A stretch of 6,126 nucleotides of DNA from Opitutaceae bacterium (lineage in GTDB: Bacteria; Verrucomicrobiota; Verrucomicrobiia; Opitutales; Opitutaceae): positions 1-6,126 of the forward strand of contig JAIRTK010000228.1 in NCBI GenBank assembly GCA_031254955.1, written 5' to 3'. The position numbers and the translations under genes are program-made. How positions within the stretch are numbered: the first letter of the stretch is position 1; every line of letters starts with the position of its first letter. Below are positions 1 through 5,247 of this stretch, piece by piece. Below the pieces are notes generated by a model. The model was not told the origin of the DNA. It searched no databases and was given only the letters and a program-made list of their open reading frames with translations.

Positions 1-810
1 CTCCTGCCGCTGCTGGGCAAGGCGGAGGGATTCACCTATGAGGAAACCATGCTGGCGTCGGCGCTGGTGCACTACGGCCTCTACGGGGACAACGGAAAGC
101 ACAGGCAAAAATTCATGAACCTAGTCGAACGGCAAAGCGCCGGTGAGGAGCTGACCGACGCGCTTTTCAAGGAGGTCTTCGGTTTCAACACAAAAAAACT
201 GCGCTCGAAGCTGTCCGTTTACATGCGCACGTTCGCCGTCTATAAACACCATGAGTTGCGCGGGAAAATCCCGCCCATGCCGGAGATCGACCTGCGCCAG
301 GCCACGCAGGCCGAGGCTGCGCGTTTGCAGGCGGAAGCCTTCATCGCGCTGGGCCGTTTCGACCTCGCGCTGGACAAGTTGCGCATCGCCTACTGGCGCG
401 GCGAGCGGGAGCCGGAGATGCTCGCCGTGCTCGCCCTGCTTGAGCAGCGGGCCGGTTCGGAGGCGCGCGCGCGCAAGATTGTCCAGACGCTGATGAAACT
501 GCCGCAGCCGCCCCTGCGCGCGCGCGTCGTGGCGGCGAAATTGCGTTTGCAGGACGCGCTGTCGGCCAGACCGGAAGGCGCGAAATTAAGCATGGACGAG
601 ACGGTTGAAATCATGGGACTGCTGGGTGACGCGCTCAATCAAACGGGCATCCCCGACGAGGATGTCTGCGAGACCTTTGCCGGTGTCATGTCAAACAGCC
701 CGACGCAACCGCCTCCCAATGTCACCGACTTCCTGAAAAAAGCCGCCGTGCGCTATTCGACTAACAGCGACATCGCCAAGGCCGCCAGACTGGTCGAAGC
801 CCTGCCATAA
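1..810 (+). CDS. C-terminal part of a TPR-like helical protein (5' end outside window)
   Basis: The frame is open from the first base to a TAA at 808-810, giving 269 visible residues. The ATG at 49 is internal, because good coding sequence (LLPLLGKAEGFTYEET) precedes it. The first third contains a segment around YGDNGKHRQKFMNL followed by EVFGFNTKKLRSKLSVYM. This resembles the tail of peptidase-MA/DUF1570-like gluzincin domains, where a helical region with an FG-x-L-x-Y pattern follows the catalytic part; that link is a weak inference, since no HExxH is in view. The middle third has TPR character: helices rich in A and L with AEAFIALGRFDLALDKLRIA, then PEMLAVLALLEQRAGSEARA about 34 residues later. 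No signal peptide or membrane segment can be judged from this fragment. A TPR scaffold role is the safest reading, and the substrate or partner is unknown. Confidence 0.75.
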   Translation, partial: LLPLLGKAEGFTYEETMLASALVHYGLYGDNGKHRQKFMNLVERQSAGEELTDALFKEVFGFNTKKLRSKLSVYMRTFAVYKHHELRGKIPPMPEIDLRQATQAEAARLQAEAFIALGRFDLALDKLRIAYWRGEREPEMLAVLALLEQRAGSEARARKIVQTLMKLPQPPLRARVVAAKLRLQDALSARPEGAKLSMDETVEIMGLLGDALNQTGIPDEDVCETFAGVMSNSPTQPPPNVTDFLKKAAVRYSTNSDIAKAARLVEALP

Positions 811-830
811 TTTCAGGGCAACTCCTGAAA
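811..830 (+). terminator. Weak hairpin directly after the first gene
   Basis: TTTCAGG (811-817) pairs with CCTGAAA (824-830) across a 6-nt loop and starts on the base after the stop codon. The stem is perfect but AT-rich, and only C/T-rich sequence rather than a T-tract follows. It may be a weak terminator or a 3' end protector. Confidence 0.3.
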
Positions 831-849
831 ATCCCCTCTCCCCAAAAAA

Positions 850-865
850 ACGAAGACACGAAGAC
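850..865. repeat. Two tandem 8-nt units ACGAAGAC
   Basis: ACGAAGAC occurs twice head to tail (850-857 and 858-865) after an A7 run. It is the same style of short purine-rich repeat as the one at 2096-2147 (ACGGAG and GACGCAAA units). Function is unknown. Confidence 0.6.
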
Positions 866-912
866 TGAAAAACTGATGGGACACCCGTTCCCGACGAGAT
901 TGTGGCTTCAGG

Positions 913-936
913 GTAGTGCGGTCTCGCCGAGACCGC
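913..936 (+). repeat. Single REP-like unit, GTAG class
   Basis: GTAG (913-916) followed by TGC leads into a stem GCGGTCT (918-924) pairing with AGACCGC (930-936) around CGCCG. A GTAG tetranucleotide next to a short palindrome is the known signature of REP sequences. No inverted partner is evident nearby. Confidence 0.55.
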
Positions 937-967
937 CGCCGTTTGTCGAGAAATGCCGCGGCGATTG

Positions 968-988
968 TCAGGCTTCTCGCTTCGCTCG
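968..988 (+). repeat. Dispersed 21-nt repeat, copy 1
   Basis: The 21 bases at 968-988, beginning TCAGGCTTCTCGCTTCG, recur exactly at 1273-1293. A 17-nt inverted match lies at 2387-2403. The match to the third copy extends on both sides (TTGTC before, CGGAAC after), so this is a real repeat module associated with the GTAG-type palindromes. Confidence 0.7.
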
Positions 989-1024
989 GAACAGTAAAAC
1001 CGCCCTGCCTGCCAAGGCCTTTTC

Positions 1025-1099
1025 GTAGCGCAGGTTTCCAAACCTGCTCGACGGCGCTCCGCGCCGCCCAAGCCAAGCAGACTTGGAAGTCTGTGTTAC
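1025..1099. repeat. BIME-like inverted REP pair, GTAGCGC class
   Basis: Arm 1 (1025-1048) is GTAGCG followed by the perfect mini-palindrome CAGGTTTCCAAACCTG. Arm 2 (1076-1099, inverted) has GTAACA followed by CAGACTTCCAAGTCTG. The arms match at 18 of 24 positions, and the stem differences keep each mini-hairpin perfectly paired. Between them GGCGC and GCGCC form a third small hairpin around TCC. The layout of two REP-like units facing each other is that of a BIME. Confidence 0.75.
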
Positions 1100-1130
1100 C
1101 TCAGGCCTGGGCATGCATCAAAGCGGCGTT

Positions 1131-1351
1131 TGTCATACCCTTTCCTAATGAAACTCACACAATGAAAGTCGTTAAAGGTAGGGCGAGGCGTCCCGCCGAG
1201 CCGTATGAAGCGCTCGCGGCTCGGCGGGACGCCTCGCCCTACCTGAAGTGTGATTTTCATTCGCAAATGATATCAGGCTTCTCGCTTCGCTCGAAACGGC
1301 GAAACCGCCTTATCCGCTACAATCTATTTCTCATTGGGAAAGGGTATTACA
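1131..1351. mobile_element. MITE-like palindromic element, copy 1 (221 bp)
   Basis: The ends 1131-1151 and 1331-1351 are inverted repeats matching at 19 of 21 positions, starting TGT and ending ACA. Inside, 1147-1160 pairs with 1248-1261 (13 of 14). The core is a perfect 28-bp stem (1176-1203 with 1217-1244) around a 13-nt loop; its arm reads GGTAGGGCGAGGCGTCCCGC and onward. The right end (1331-1354) matches that of the copy near 4327-4350 at 20 of 24 positions, which defines a family. No transposase gene and no clear target duplication are seen. Compared with the second copy, 1262-1330 holds extra sequence, including the dispersed 21-nt repeat. Confidence 0.75.
1273..1293 (+). repeat. Dispersed 21-nt repeat, copy 2
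   Basis: Exact copy of 968-988, followed by the similar AAAC-x4-AAACCGCC sequence seen after the first copy. It sits inside the right half of the MITE-like element. On the minus strand the stretch 1320-1293 begins GTAGCG and contains a GGCG/CGCC hairpin, so it may itself be a diverged REP unit. Confidence 0.7.
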
Positions 1352-1369
1352 CGGCACGGTTCCGAAATC

Positions 1370-1474
1370 GGCAGGGAGGCCTCTCCGAGGCCTCCGCCGG
1401 GCGGGGTGCCTGGCTGGACATTTTTCCGGCAAATCGGAGCGTGGTGACGGAGGCCTCGGGGAGACTTCCCTGCC
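1370..1474. repeat. BIME-like inverted pair, GCAG class
   Basis: Arms 1370-1396 and 1448-1474, each 27 nt, are inverted and match at 24 of 27 positions. Each begins GGCAGGGA and has an internal small palindrome centred on CTCC (AGGCCT on one side, GAGGCCT on the other). The 51-nt spacer has no coding character. Confidence 0.75.
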
Positions 1475-1565
1475 GCGGGCCTGGCTTATCGGGCGGTTCA
1501 CAGGACGCCCTCGCGCAACCTCGGTGAAAAATAAAAAATCACATGAATGCTCGCGGTGCGCAAAT

Positions 1566-1689
1566 GGAGCGGCGGCGTCCCGCCGCCGGACGTGGCGAAG
1601 CCGCGCCCGTATGCGAGAGGCTGCGCGAACGCACTGCGCGAATACGGCGCTCGCCATGCTCGCGTCCGTTGGCGGGACGCCGCCGCTCC
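1566..1689. repeat. BIME-like inverted pair, GGAGCGG class, copy 1
   Basis: Arms 1566-1592 and 1663-1689 (27 nt) are inverted and match at 25 of 27 positions, starting GGAGCGGCGGCGTCCCGCC. The 70-nt spacer is itself partly self-complementary (GCGCCCGTAT against ATACGGCGC). The same class occurs at 5760-5900, and similarity continues into the spacer and beyond the right arm. Confidence 0.8.
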
Positions 1690-1832
1690 GTGCGCGAGCG
1701 TGCTTCCTCATCCCTTTTGATTCCGACTTCACTTTGAATGACGCTCCCTCCCCCGCCAGACGACGCGACCGCGCGCTTGACTCCCCCGCCCGGCTTTCCT
1801 CACTCTCTCTTCCTTTCATACTTTTTCAACCC
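1690..1832. other. Noncoding leader upstream of the small basic gene
   Basis: A pyrimidine-rich stretch between the last palindrome and the ATG at 1833. No Shine-Dalgarno sequence is visible before the ATG; the bases there are CTTTTTCAACCC. TTGACT at 1777-1782 could be a -35 box, but no -10 box lies at the usual spacing. The promoter is not identified. Confidence 0.4.
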
Positions 1833-1946
1833 ATGGGCAAACAATACAACAAGGTCATCAAAAAGAAACGCCGCATCGCTTACCTCAAGCGCAAGAAAAC
1901 CGCCGCCGCCAGCGCCGCGAAGAAACCCGCCAAGGCCAAAAAATAA
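1833..1946 (+). CDS. Small highly basic 37-residue protein
   Basis: ATG at 1833 to TAA at 1944-1946. The protein starts MGKQYNKVIKKKRRIAYLKR and ends in an alanine/lysine tail (AASAAKKPAKAKK). More than 40 percent of residues are Lys or Arg, with no Cys, no acidic residue and no membrane segment, so it probably binds RNA or DNA. From memory, proteins of this form occur in Verrucomicrobiota, and the KKKRR-x-AYLKRKK block recalls small ribosome-associated basic proteins such as the THX or Cox24/mS38-like groups; this is inference. The same frame is open upstream to 1524, but that extension runs through a palindromic repeat and is rejected. A strong intrinsic terminator 32 nt after the stop, and none before it, support a monocistronic gene. 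There is no Shine-Dalgarno sequence before the start. Confidence 0.8.
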   Translation: MGKQYNKVIKKKRRIAYLKRKKTAAASAAKKPAKAKK

Positions 1947-1978
1947 CACCAGCCGCCGCCCTCTTTTTCCCGCACCCC

Positions 1979-2006
1979 GACCGCAGCCGCCGTGCTGCGG
2001 TCTTTT
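1979..2006 (+). terminator. Intrinsic terminator of the small basic gene
   Basis: GACCGCAGC (1979-1987) pairs perfectly with GCTGCGGTC (1994-2002) around a 6-nt loop, followed by TTTT and, after GG, TTT. This is a textbook Rho-independent terminator on the plus strand. Confidence 0.85.
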
Positions 2007-2011
2007 GGTTT

Positions 2012-2040
2012 GGGATAAAGAACGCCCAAGGGCTTATCCC
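2012..2040. repeat. Bulged hairpin GGGATAA / TTATCCC
   Basis: GGGATAA (2012-2018) pairs with TTATCCC (2034-2040). An inner GCCC (2024-2027) pairs with GGGC (2030-2033) across AA, leaving a 5-nt bulge. It lies just after the terminator, and its role is unknown. Confidence 0.45.
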
Positions 2041-2169
2041 TGATTAAACCCTCGCCCTTTTGCATGGCCGGGAAGCAGGTATTAACCTCGGAGGCACGGA
2101 GGACACGGAGCCATGAAAAACTCACGCGGAGACGCAAAGACGCAAAGAAGCTTTGCCTTTGATTAAACC
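2041..2169. repeat. Segment bounded by TGATTAAACC direct repeats
   Basis: TGATTAAACC occurs at 2041-2050 and 2160-2169. Between them lie short-period repeats: ACGGAG at 2096 and 2105 (period 9) and GACGCAAA at 2131 and 2139 (period 8). Units like ACGCAAAG are, from general knowledge, common in dispersed noncoding repeats of some environmental bacteria. No coding sequence is evident. Confidence 0.5.
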
Positions 2170-2189
2170 GCGCCCCTCCACGACTGAAA

Positions 2190-2292
2190 GAGTAGCGAGT
2201 AGTGAGCAGTTGAGTAGTGAATTACAACTACGAGGGCACTCAGCGCTCACCACTCACTCCTCATCACCCATCACCCACCTCTCACCACTCAT
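2190..2292. repeat. Low-complexity GAGTAGTGAG / CTCACCACTC region
   Basis: The left part (2190-2220) is built from AGTAGTGAG-like units, and the right part (2245-2290) from their complement (CTCACCACTC, CATCACCC). The two halves could pair imperfectly into a long hairpin. No gene is seen here. Confidence 0.5.
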
Positions 2293-2317
2293 CCGCGTCT
2301 CCACGTGAGAACTCGGT

Positions 2318-2417
2318 CGTAGCGCAGACTTCCAAGTCTGCTTCATGCCACGCACGCATTGCGTGCCCGGCAGATTGAGTTCCGCACGAAGCGAGAAGCC
2401 TGACAACCTGCGCTACG
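2318..2417. repeat. BIME-like element with 10-bp ends CGTAGCGCAG
   Basis: CGTAGCGCAG (2318-2327) is inverted as CTGCGCTACG (2408-2417), bounding exactly 100 bp. The left arm continues into the perfect palindrome CAGACTTCCAAGTCTG (2325-2340). GCACGC (2352-2357) pairs with GCGTGC (2361-2366) inside, and the right half holds the inverted copy of the dispersed repeat (2387-2403). Confidence 0.7.
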
Positions 2418-2442
2418 GCGACGGCGCGTCTCATCAGCTTAT

Positions 2443-2478
2443 AAGTTGAAGTTAAAGTTGAAATTGAAGTTGAAATTG
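2443..2478 (+). repeat. Hexamer tandem array, AAGTTG/AAATTG
   Basis: Six consecutive 6-nt units (AAGTTG, AAGTTA, AAGTTG, AAATTG, AAGTTG, AAATTG) in AT-rich sequence about 125 nt upstream of rimO. The AT content contrasts sharply with the surroundings. The array could affect promoter spacing or DNA curvature, but that is speculative. Confidence 0.7.
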
Positions 2479-2499
2479 AAAATCCAACCGGGACTGCGA

Positions 2500-2562
2500 C
2501 TCCCCTCCCCTCCCCTCCCCTCTCTTTCCCTTCCCTCTCCTCTCCTCCCCTTCCCTTCCCTC
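2500..2562. repeat. 63-nt pure pyrimidine tract with (CCCCT)n, upstream of rimO
   Basis: Every base from 2500 to 2562 is C or T. Four CCCC runs separated by single T lie at 2502-2520, so the minus strand reads GGGG-A four times, an ideal G-quadruplex pattern with one-base loops. A mirror-like homopyrimidine tract of this length can also form triplex DNA. It ends about 40 nt before the rimO ATG. Confidence 0.8.
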
Positions 2563-2603
2563 ACCGCCTCACCGCCTCCGGCCTCCCACTTTAACCTTAA
2601 CCC

Positions 2604-4016
2604 ATGATCACCGTCAGCCTCATCTCCCTTGGTTGCGCCAAGAACCTCGTCGATAGCGAGATCATGGTCGGCCACATCCAGCGCGCGGGCATGACCGTGA
2701 TCCCCGAGGCCGGGAACGCCGACGTCGTCATCGTCAACACCTGCTCGTTCCTCGACTCGTCGAAGGAGGAATCCATCAACACCATCCTCGCCGCGCACCA
2801 AGACCGCAGCCTGCGCAAACGCCGCAAGGAGCAAAAGCTCATCGTCGCCGGCTGCATGGCGCAACGCTACGCCAAGGAGCTTCCCCGCGCCCTGCCGGAA
2901 GTCGATGCCTTCATCGGCCTCGACCAGATCACCAAGGTCGCCCCCATCATCGAGGAGCTTTTCGCCCGTGAACGCGGGCGCAAGGACGCGCCCGGCAGCT
3001 TCGTCACGCCGCGCTCCACCTACATCCCCGACTACGACACGCCGCGCTTCCGCCTCACGCCGCGCCATTACGCCTACATAAAAATCGCCGAGGGCTGCAA
3101 CCACCCCTGCGCATTCTGCATCATCCCGCAAATCCGCGGACGCCACCGCTCGCGCACCGTCGCGAGCGTCGTGGCCGAGGCGCGCCGCCTCGTCGCCGAG
3201 GGCGCGCGCGAACTCAACCTCATCTCGCAAGACACCACCTTCTTCGGCATGGACACCTGGGACGAACGCCCCAATCCGCGCACGCCCGTCGATTCCACGC
3301 GCGGCTCCGCGCTCACCACGCTCATCCGCGAACTCCAGGCCATCGAAGGCGATTTCTGGATACGCCTGCTCTACACGCACCCCGCGCATTGGAGCGACGA
3401 ACTCATCCGCGCCATCGCCGAATGCCCGAAAGTCGCCCGCTACGTGGACATGCCCTTGCAACACATCAGCGACCACATGCTCGGCGCGATGAGGCGCGAG
3501 ACCTCGTCGGCCCGCATCCGCGACCTCATCGCGCGCATCCGCGCCGGCATCCCCGGCATCGCGCTCCGCACCACCTTCCTCGTCGGCTTTCCCGGCGAAA
3601 CCGAGGCCGACGTCGATGAACTCTGCGCATTCATCCGCGAAACCCGGTTCGAGCGGCTCGGCGTCTTTCGCTATTCGCAGGAGGAGGGCACGCGCGCCGC
3701 GAAAATGGAGGCCCAGCACACAGCCAGGACCAAGGACGCGCGCTGGCACCGCACGATGGCGCTGCAAAAAGAAGTCGCCGCCGGCATCAGCCGCTCCTTC
3801 GTGGGCCGGACGCTGCGCGTGCTGGTCGATGAGCCAGGCGTCGCGCGCGGCGAGGCCGACGCCCCCGACATCGACGGTCGCGTGTATGTCCCCAAGACGC
3901 TCCCCGTGGGCGCATTCGCCGAGGTGAAGATCACCGCTTGCCGCGATTACGACCTGCTGGCGCTTCCGCCCGGCGAAAAACCGCCGGCCTCTAAAATCGC
4001 GAAGCAGGCGCAGTGA
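2604..4016 (+). CDS. rimO: Ribosomal protein uS12 methylthiotransferase RimO
   Basis: A radical SAM enzyme that adds a methylthio group to the beta-carbon of a conserved aspartate in ribosomal protein uS12, acting in the cytoplasm. The 470 residues have the full family layout. The N-terminal MTTase domain has ISLGCAKNLVDSE and cluster cysteines C11, C47 (NTCSFLDSSKEES) and C84 (AGCMAQRY). The radical SAM core has C165, C169 and C172 in EGCNHPCAFCIIPQIRGRHR. YVDMPLQHISD is at 280-290 and TTFLVGFPGETEAD at 323-336. A C-terminal TRAM domain (about 398-456) contains DIDGRVYV. CAKNLVDSE and the PQIRGRHRSR sequence mark RimO rather than MiaB. The length is slightly above the E. coli protein (about 440), with an extra loop near 222-236. 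The ATG at 2604 is chosen because the MTTase domain starts there. No Shine-Dalgarno sequence precedes it (TTAACCTTAACCC). Confidence 0.97.
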   Translation: MITVSLISLGCAKNLVDSEIMVGHIQRAGMTVIPEAGNADVVIVNTCSFLDSSKEESINTILAAHQDRSLRKRRKEQKLIVAGCMAQRYAKELPRALPEVDAFIGLDQITKVAPIIEELFARERGRKDAPGSFVTPRSTYIPDYDTPRFRLTPRHYAYIKIAEGCNHPCAFCIIPQIRGRHRSRTVASVVAEARRLVAEGARELNLISQDTTFFGMDTWDERPNPRTPVDSTRGSALTTLIRELQAIEGDFWIRLLYTHPAHWSDELIRAIAECPKVARYVDMPLQHISDHMLGAMRRETSSARIRDLIARIRAGIPGIALRTTFLVGFPGETEADVDELCAFIRETRFERLGVFRYSQEEGTRAAKMEAQHTARTKDARWHRTMALQKEVAAGISRSFVGRTLRVLVDEPGVARGEADAPDIDGRVYVPKTLPVGAFAEVKITACRDYDLLALPPGEKPPASKIAKQAQ

Positions 4017-4020
4017 GGGG

Positions 4021-4083
4021 AAAAATCCGCGCCGCCCGCCGCCGATGCGGTGCAACCCAAACTCCCTTGTTGTTCGGATTTTT
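4021..4083 (+). terminator. Long-loop inverted repeat after rimO
   Basis: AAAAATCCG (4021-4029) is inverted as CGGATTTTT (4075-4083), 4 nt after the rimO stop. The right arm ends in a T5 run, as in bidirectional terminators, but the 45-nt loop is large. A possible rimO terminator, weak. Confidence 0.35.
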
Positions 4084-4124
4084 GGAGGGACGGCCTCCGT
4101 GCCGTCCGTCATGGGCGCACGGAG
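4084..4124 (+). repeat. Solo REP-like unit, GGAG class, with competing hairpins
   Basis: GGAG (4084-4087) is followed by GGACGGC (4088-4094) pairing with GCCGTCC (4101-4107). An alternative stem uses CTCCGTGC (4095-4102) with GCACGGAG (4117-4124). The two stems share bases and exclude each other. Confidence 0.6.
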
Positions 4125-4130
4125 ACTTCT

Positions 4131-4209
4131 GGAGGGCCAGGCTCCTGCGAGACCGTCACGGTTGGACGCCCTGTTTTTCGGCGACGGCCTCGCAGGAGCC
4201 TGGCCCTCC
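4131..4209. repeat. BIME-like inverted pair, GGAGGGCC class
   Basis: Arms 4131-4157 and 4183-4209 (27 nt) are inverted and match at 26 of 27 positions, around a 25-nt loop. Each begins GGAGGGCCAGGCTCCTGCGA. It lies between the convergent rimO and transporter genes, a usual place for REP elements. Confidence 0.8.
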
Positions 4210-4220
4210 ATGTGAAATGC

Positions 4221-4346
4221 CCTATGCCAATTCTTAGCCATTTTCACACTTATCAAGGCAGGGCGAGGCGTCCCGCCGAGCCGCAGGCCGGCAACGGCTC
4301 GGCGGGACGCCTCGCCCTGCCCAAAATCATTGGTAATTGGTATTAG
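4221..4346. mobile_element. MITE-like palindromic element, copy 2 (126 bp)
   Basis: The core is a perfect 27-bp stem (4257-4283 with 4295-4321) around an 11-nt loop. Its arm is the same as in the 1131-1351 copy, except that a T:A pair is replaced by C:G. The outer arms 4221-4244 and 4323-4346 are inverted with 15 of 24 matches. The right end matches the first copy at 20 of 24 positions. Its GGTATTA end supplies the stop codon of the transporter gene on the minus strand, and its hairpin would lie in that mRNA's 3' end. Confidence 0.7.
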
Positions 4347-5227
4347 ACGGAGGTCCGCCCGCGGCGGTGGAGTTGCCAGGAGTTCCAAAGATTGTGGCAG
4401 ATGACATAGCAGGTCGGGCCGAGCGCGACGAGCGGGCTTGCGTAGGTCATCGCCAGATAAATCGTGAAATTCGTGTTCTTCTGGCCGAGCGCCTGGCTGG
4501 CCTCGCGCGGAAATTCTCGTCCGCCGATCAACCGCCCGAGCGCGAAATTCATCGCGCACACGATCACTGTCACGAGCGCGATGCGCAGCAGCTCGGCGCC
4601 CGTCGCCGTGGATTCGCGGCGCAGGAACCATGAGGCGTTGGCCGTGATCAGGAACAACGCGAGTATCCACGCGCCGAAGGAGGCGTTGCCGAGCCGCGCC
4701 GGGAGCGCCTGCGCGGCGGGAAACACCCGCCGCACCACGAGCGCCGCGGCCATCGGCATGAACACAAGAAAACCCACGCTGCCCGCCACGTCGGCGATCA
4801 CGCGCGGCGTCGCGCGCCCCAGCACGAGCGGCAGCAGCACCGGCAGCAGCAGCGAGATGAGCGTGTTGGTGAGCACCATCGCGCCGGCGACGTAGTCCCG
4901 CCGCCCGCCGAGAAATCCCGTGACCACGACCGCCGCCGTCGCCGTGGGGGCGACGCCCGCGAAAAACCCGGCGAGCGCCACGTCCCGCCCGCCGGCCAGC
5001 CAGCCGATGCCGAAGCCGGCGAAGCCCATCGCGACATTCGCCGCGAACAGCCAGCCGTGCGAGCGCGTGAGCGTGGCGCCGGTGAAGCGCGTGCCGAGAA
5101 ACACGACGAACAGCATCGCGACGATCAGCCACGGTATCAGAAATCTCAATACATGCGCGCCGGGGATGAGCGCGCCGGCGATCATGGCCGACAGCAGCGC
5201 GGCCGTGCGAAAAAGGGCGGGATTCAT
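4343..5227 (-). CDS. BASS-fold (bile acid:sodium symporter family) transporter
   Basis: An integral inner-membrane protein of 294 residues, close to the usual 290-320 of bacterial BASS transporters, with about nine or ten hydrophobic helices. Two family landmarks are seen. The helix 4 region (VAPTATAAVVVTGFL, from 92) aligns with the CPGGTASNVMTYL-type segment. The helix 9 region (SQALGQKNTNFTIYLA, 244-259) aligns with the EVGMQN-type segment, followed by PTCYVICHNLWNSWQL at the C-terminus. The residues that bind sodium in characterised members (Ser-Asn in helix 4, Glu and Gln in helix 9) appear as Ala-Val and Ala plus Lys250, so sodium coupling is doubtful; substrate is unknown. The ATG at 5227 is preferred over an in-frame TTG at 5251, because it gives a normal short N-terminus (MNPALFRTA). 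The TTG overlaps the stop of the upstream peptidase relic (TTGA). No strong ribosome site supports either start. Confidence 0.88.
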   Translation of the reverse strand: MNPALFRTAALLSAMIAGALIPGAHVLRFLIPWLIVAMLFVVFLGTRFTGATLTRSHGWLFAANVAMGFAGFGIGWLAGGRDVALAGFFAGVAPTATAAVVVTGFLGGRRDYVAGAMVLTNTLISLLLPVLLPLVLGRATPRVIADVAGSVGFLVFMPMAAALVVRRVFPAAQALPARLGNASFGAWILALFLITANASWFLRRESTATGAELLRIALVTVIVCAMNFALGRLIGGREFPREASQALGQKNTNFTIYLAMTYASPLVALGPTCYVICHNLWNSWQLHRRGRTSV

Positions 5228-5247
5228 GGGCGGTTTGCGCTCATCCC

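Noticed and set aside
916..1527. Plus-strand open frame of about 200 codons
   Set aside because: It passes through two or three palindromic elements and has no protein-like pattern. The frame is open because of GC content.
913..1689. CRISPR array
   Set aside because: The repeats are palindromic, differ in class, are not evenly spaced and do not separate equal-length unique spacers. No cas genes are present.
1524..1832. N-terminal extension of the small basic protein to 140 residues
   Set aside because: The extension translates the GGAGCGG palindrome and its flanks. Both the conserved-looking N-terminus MGKQYNK and the terminator fit the short gene.
2439..5132. Very long open frame on the minus strand, about 900 codons
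   Set aside because: It is antisense to rimO and runs through the convergent intergenic palindromes. It is an Arg/Gly/Asp-rich shadow caused by high GC and codon bias, with no recognisable domain.
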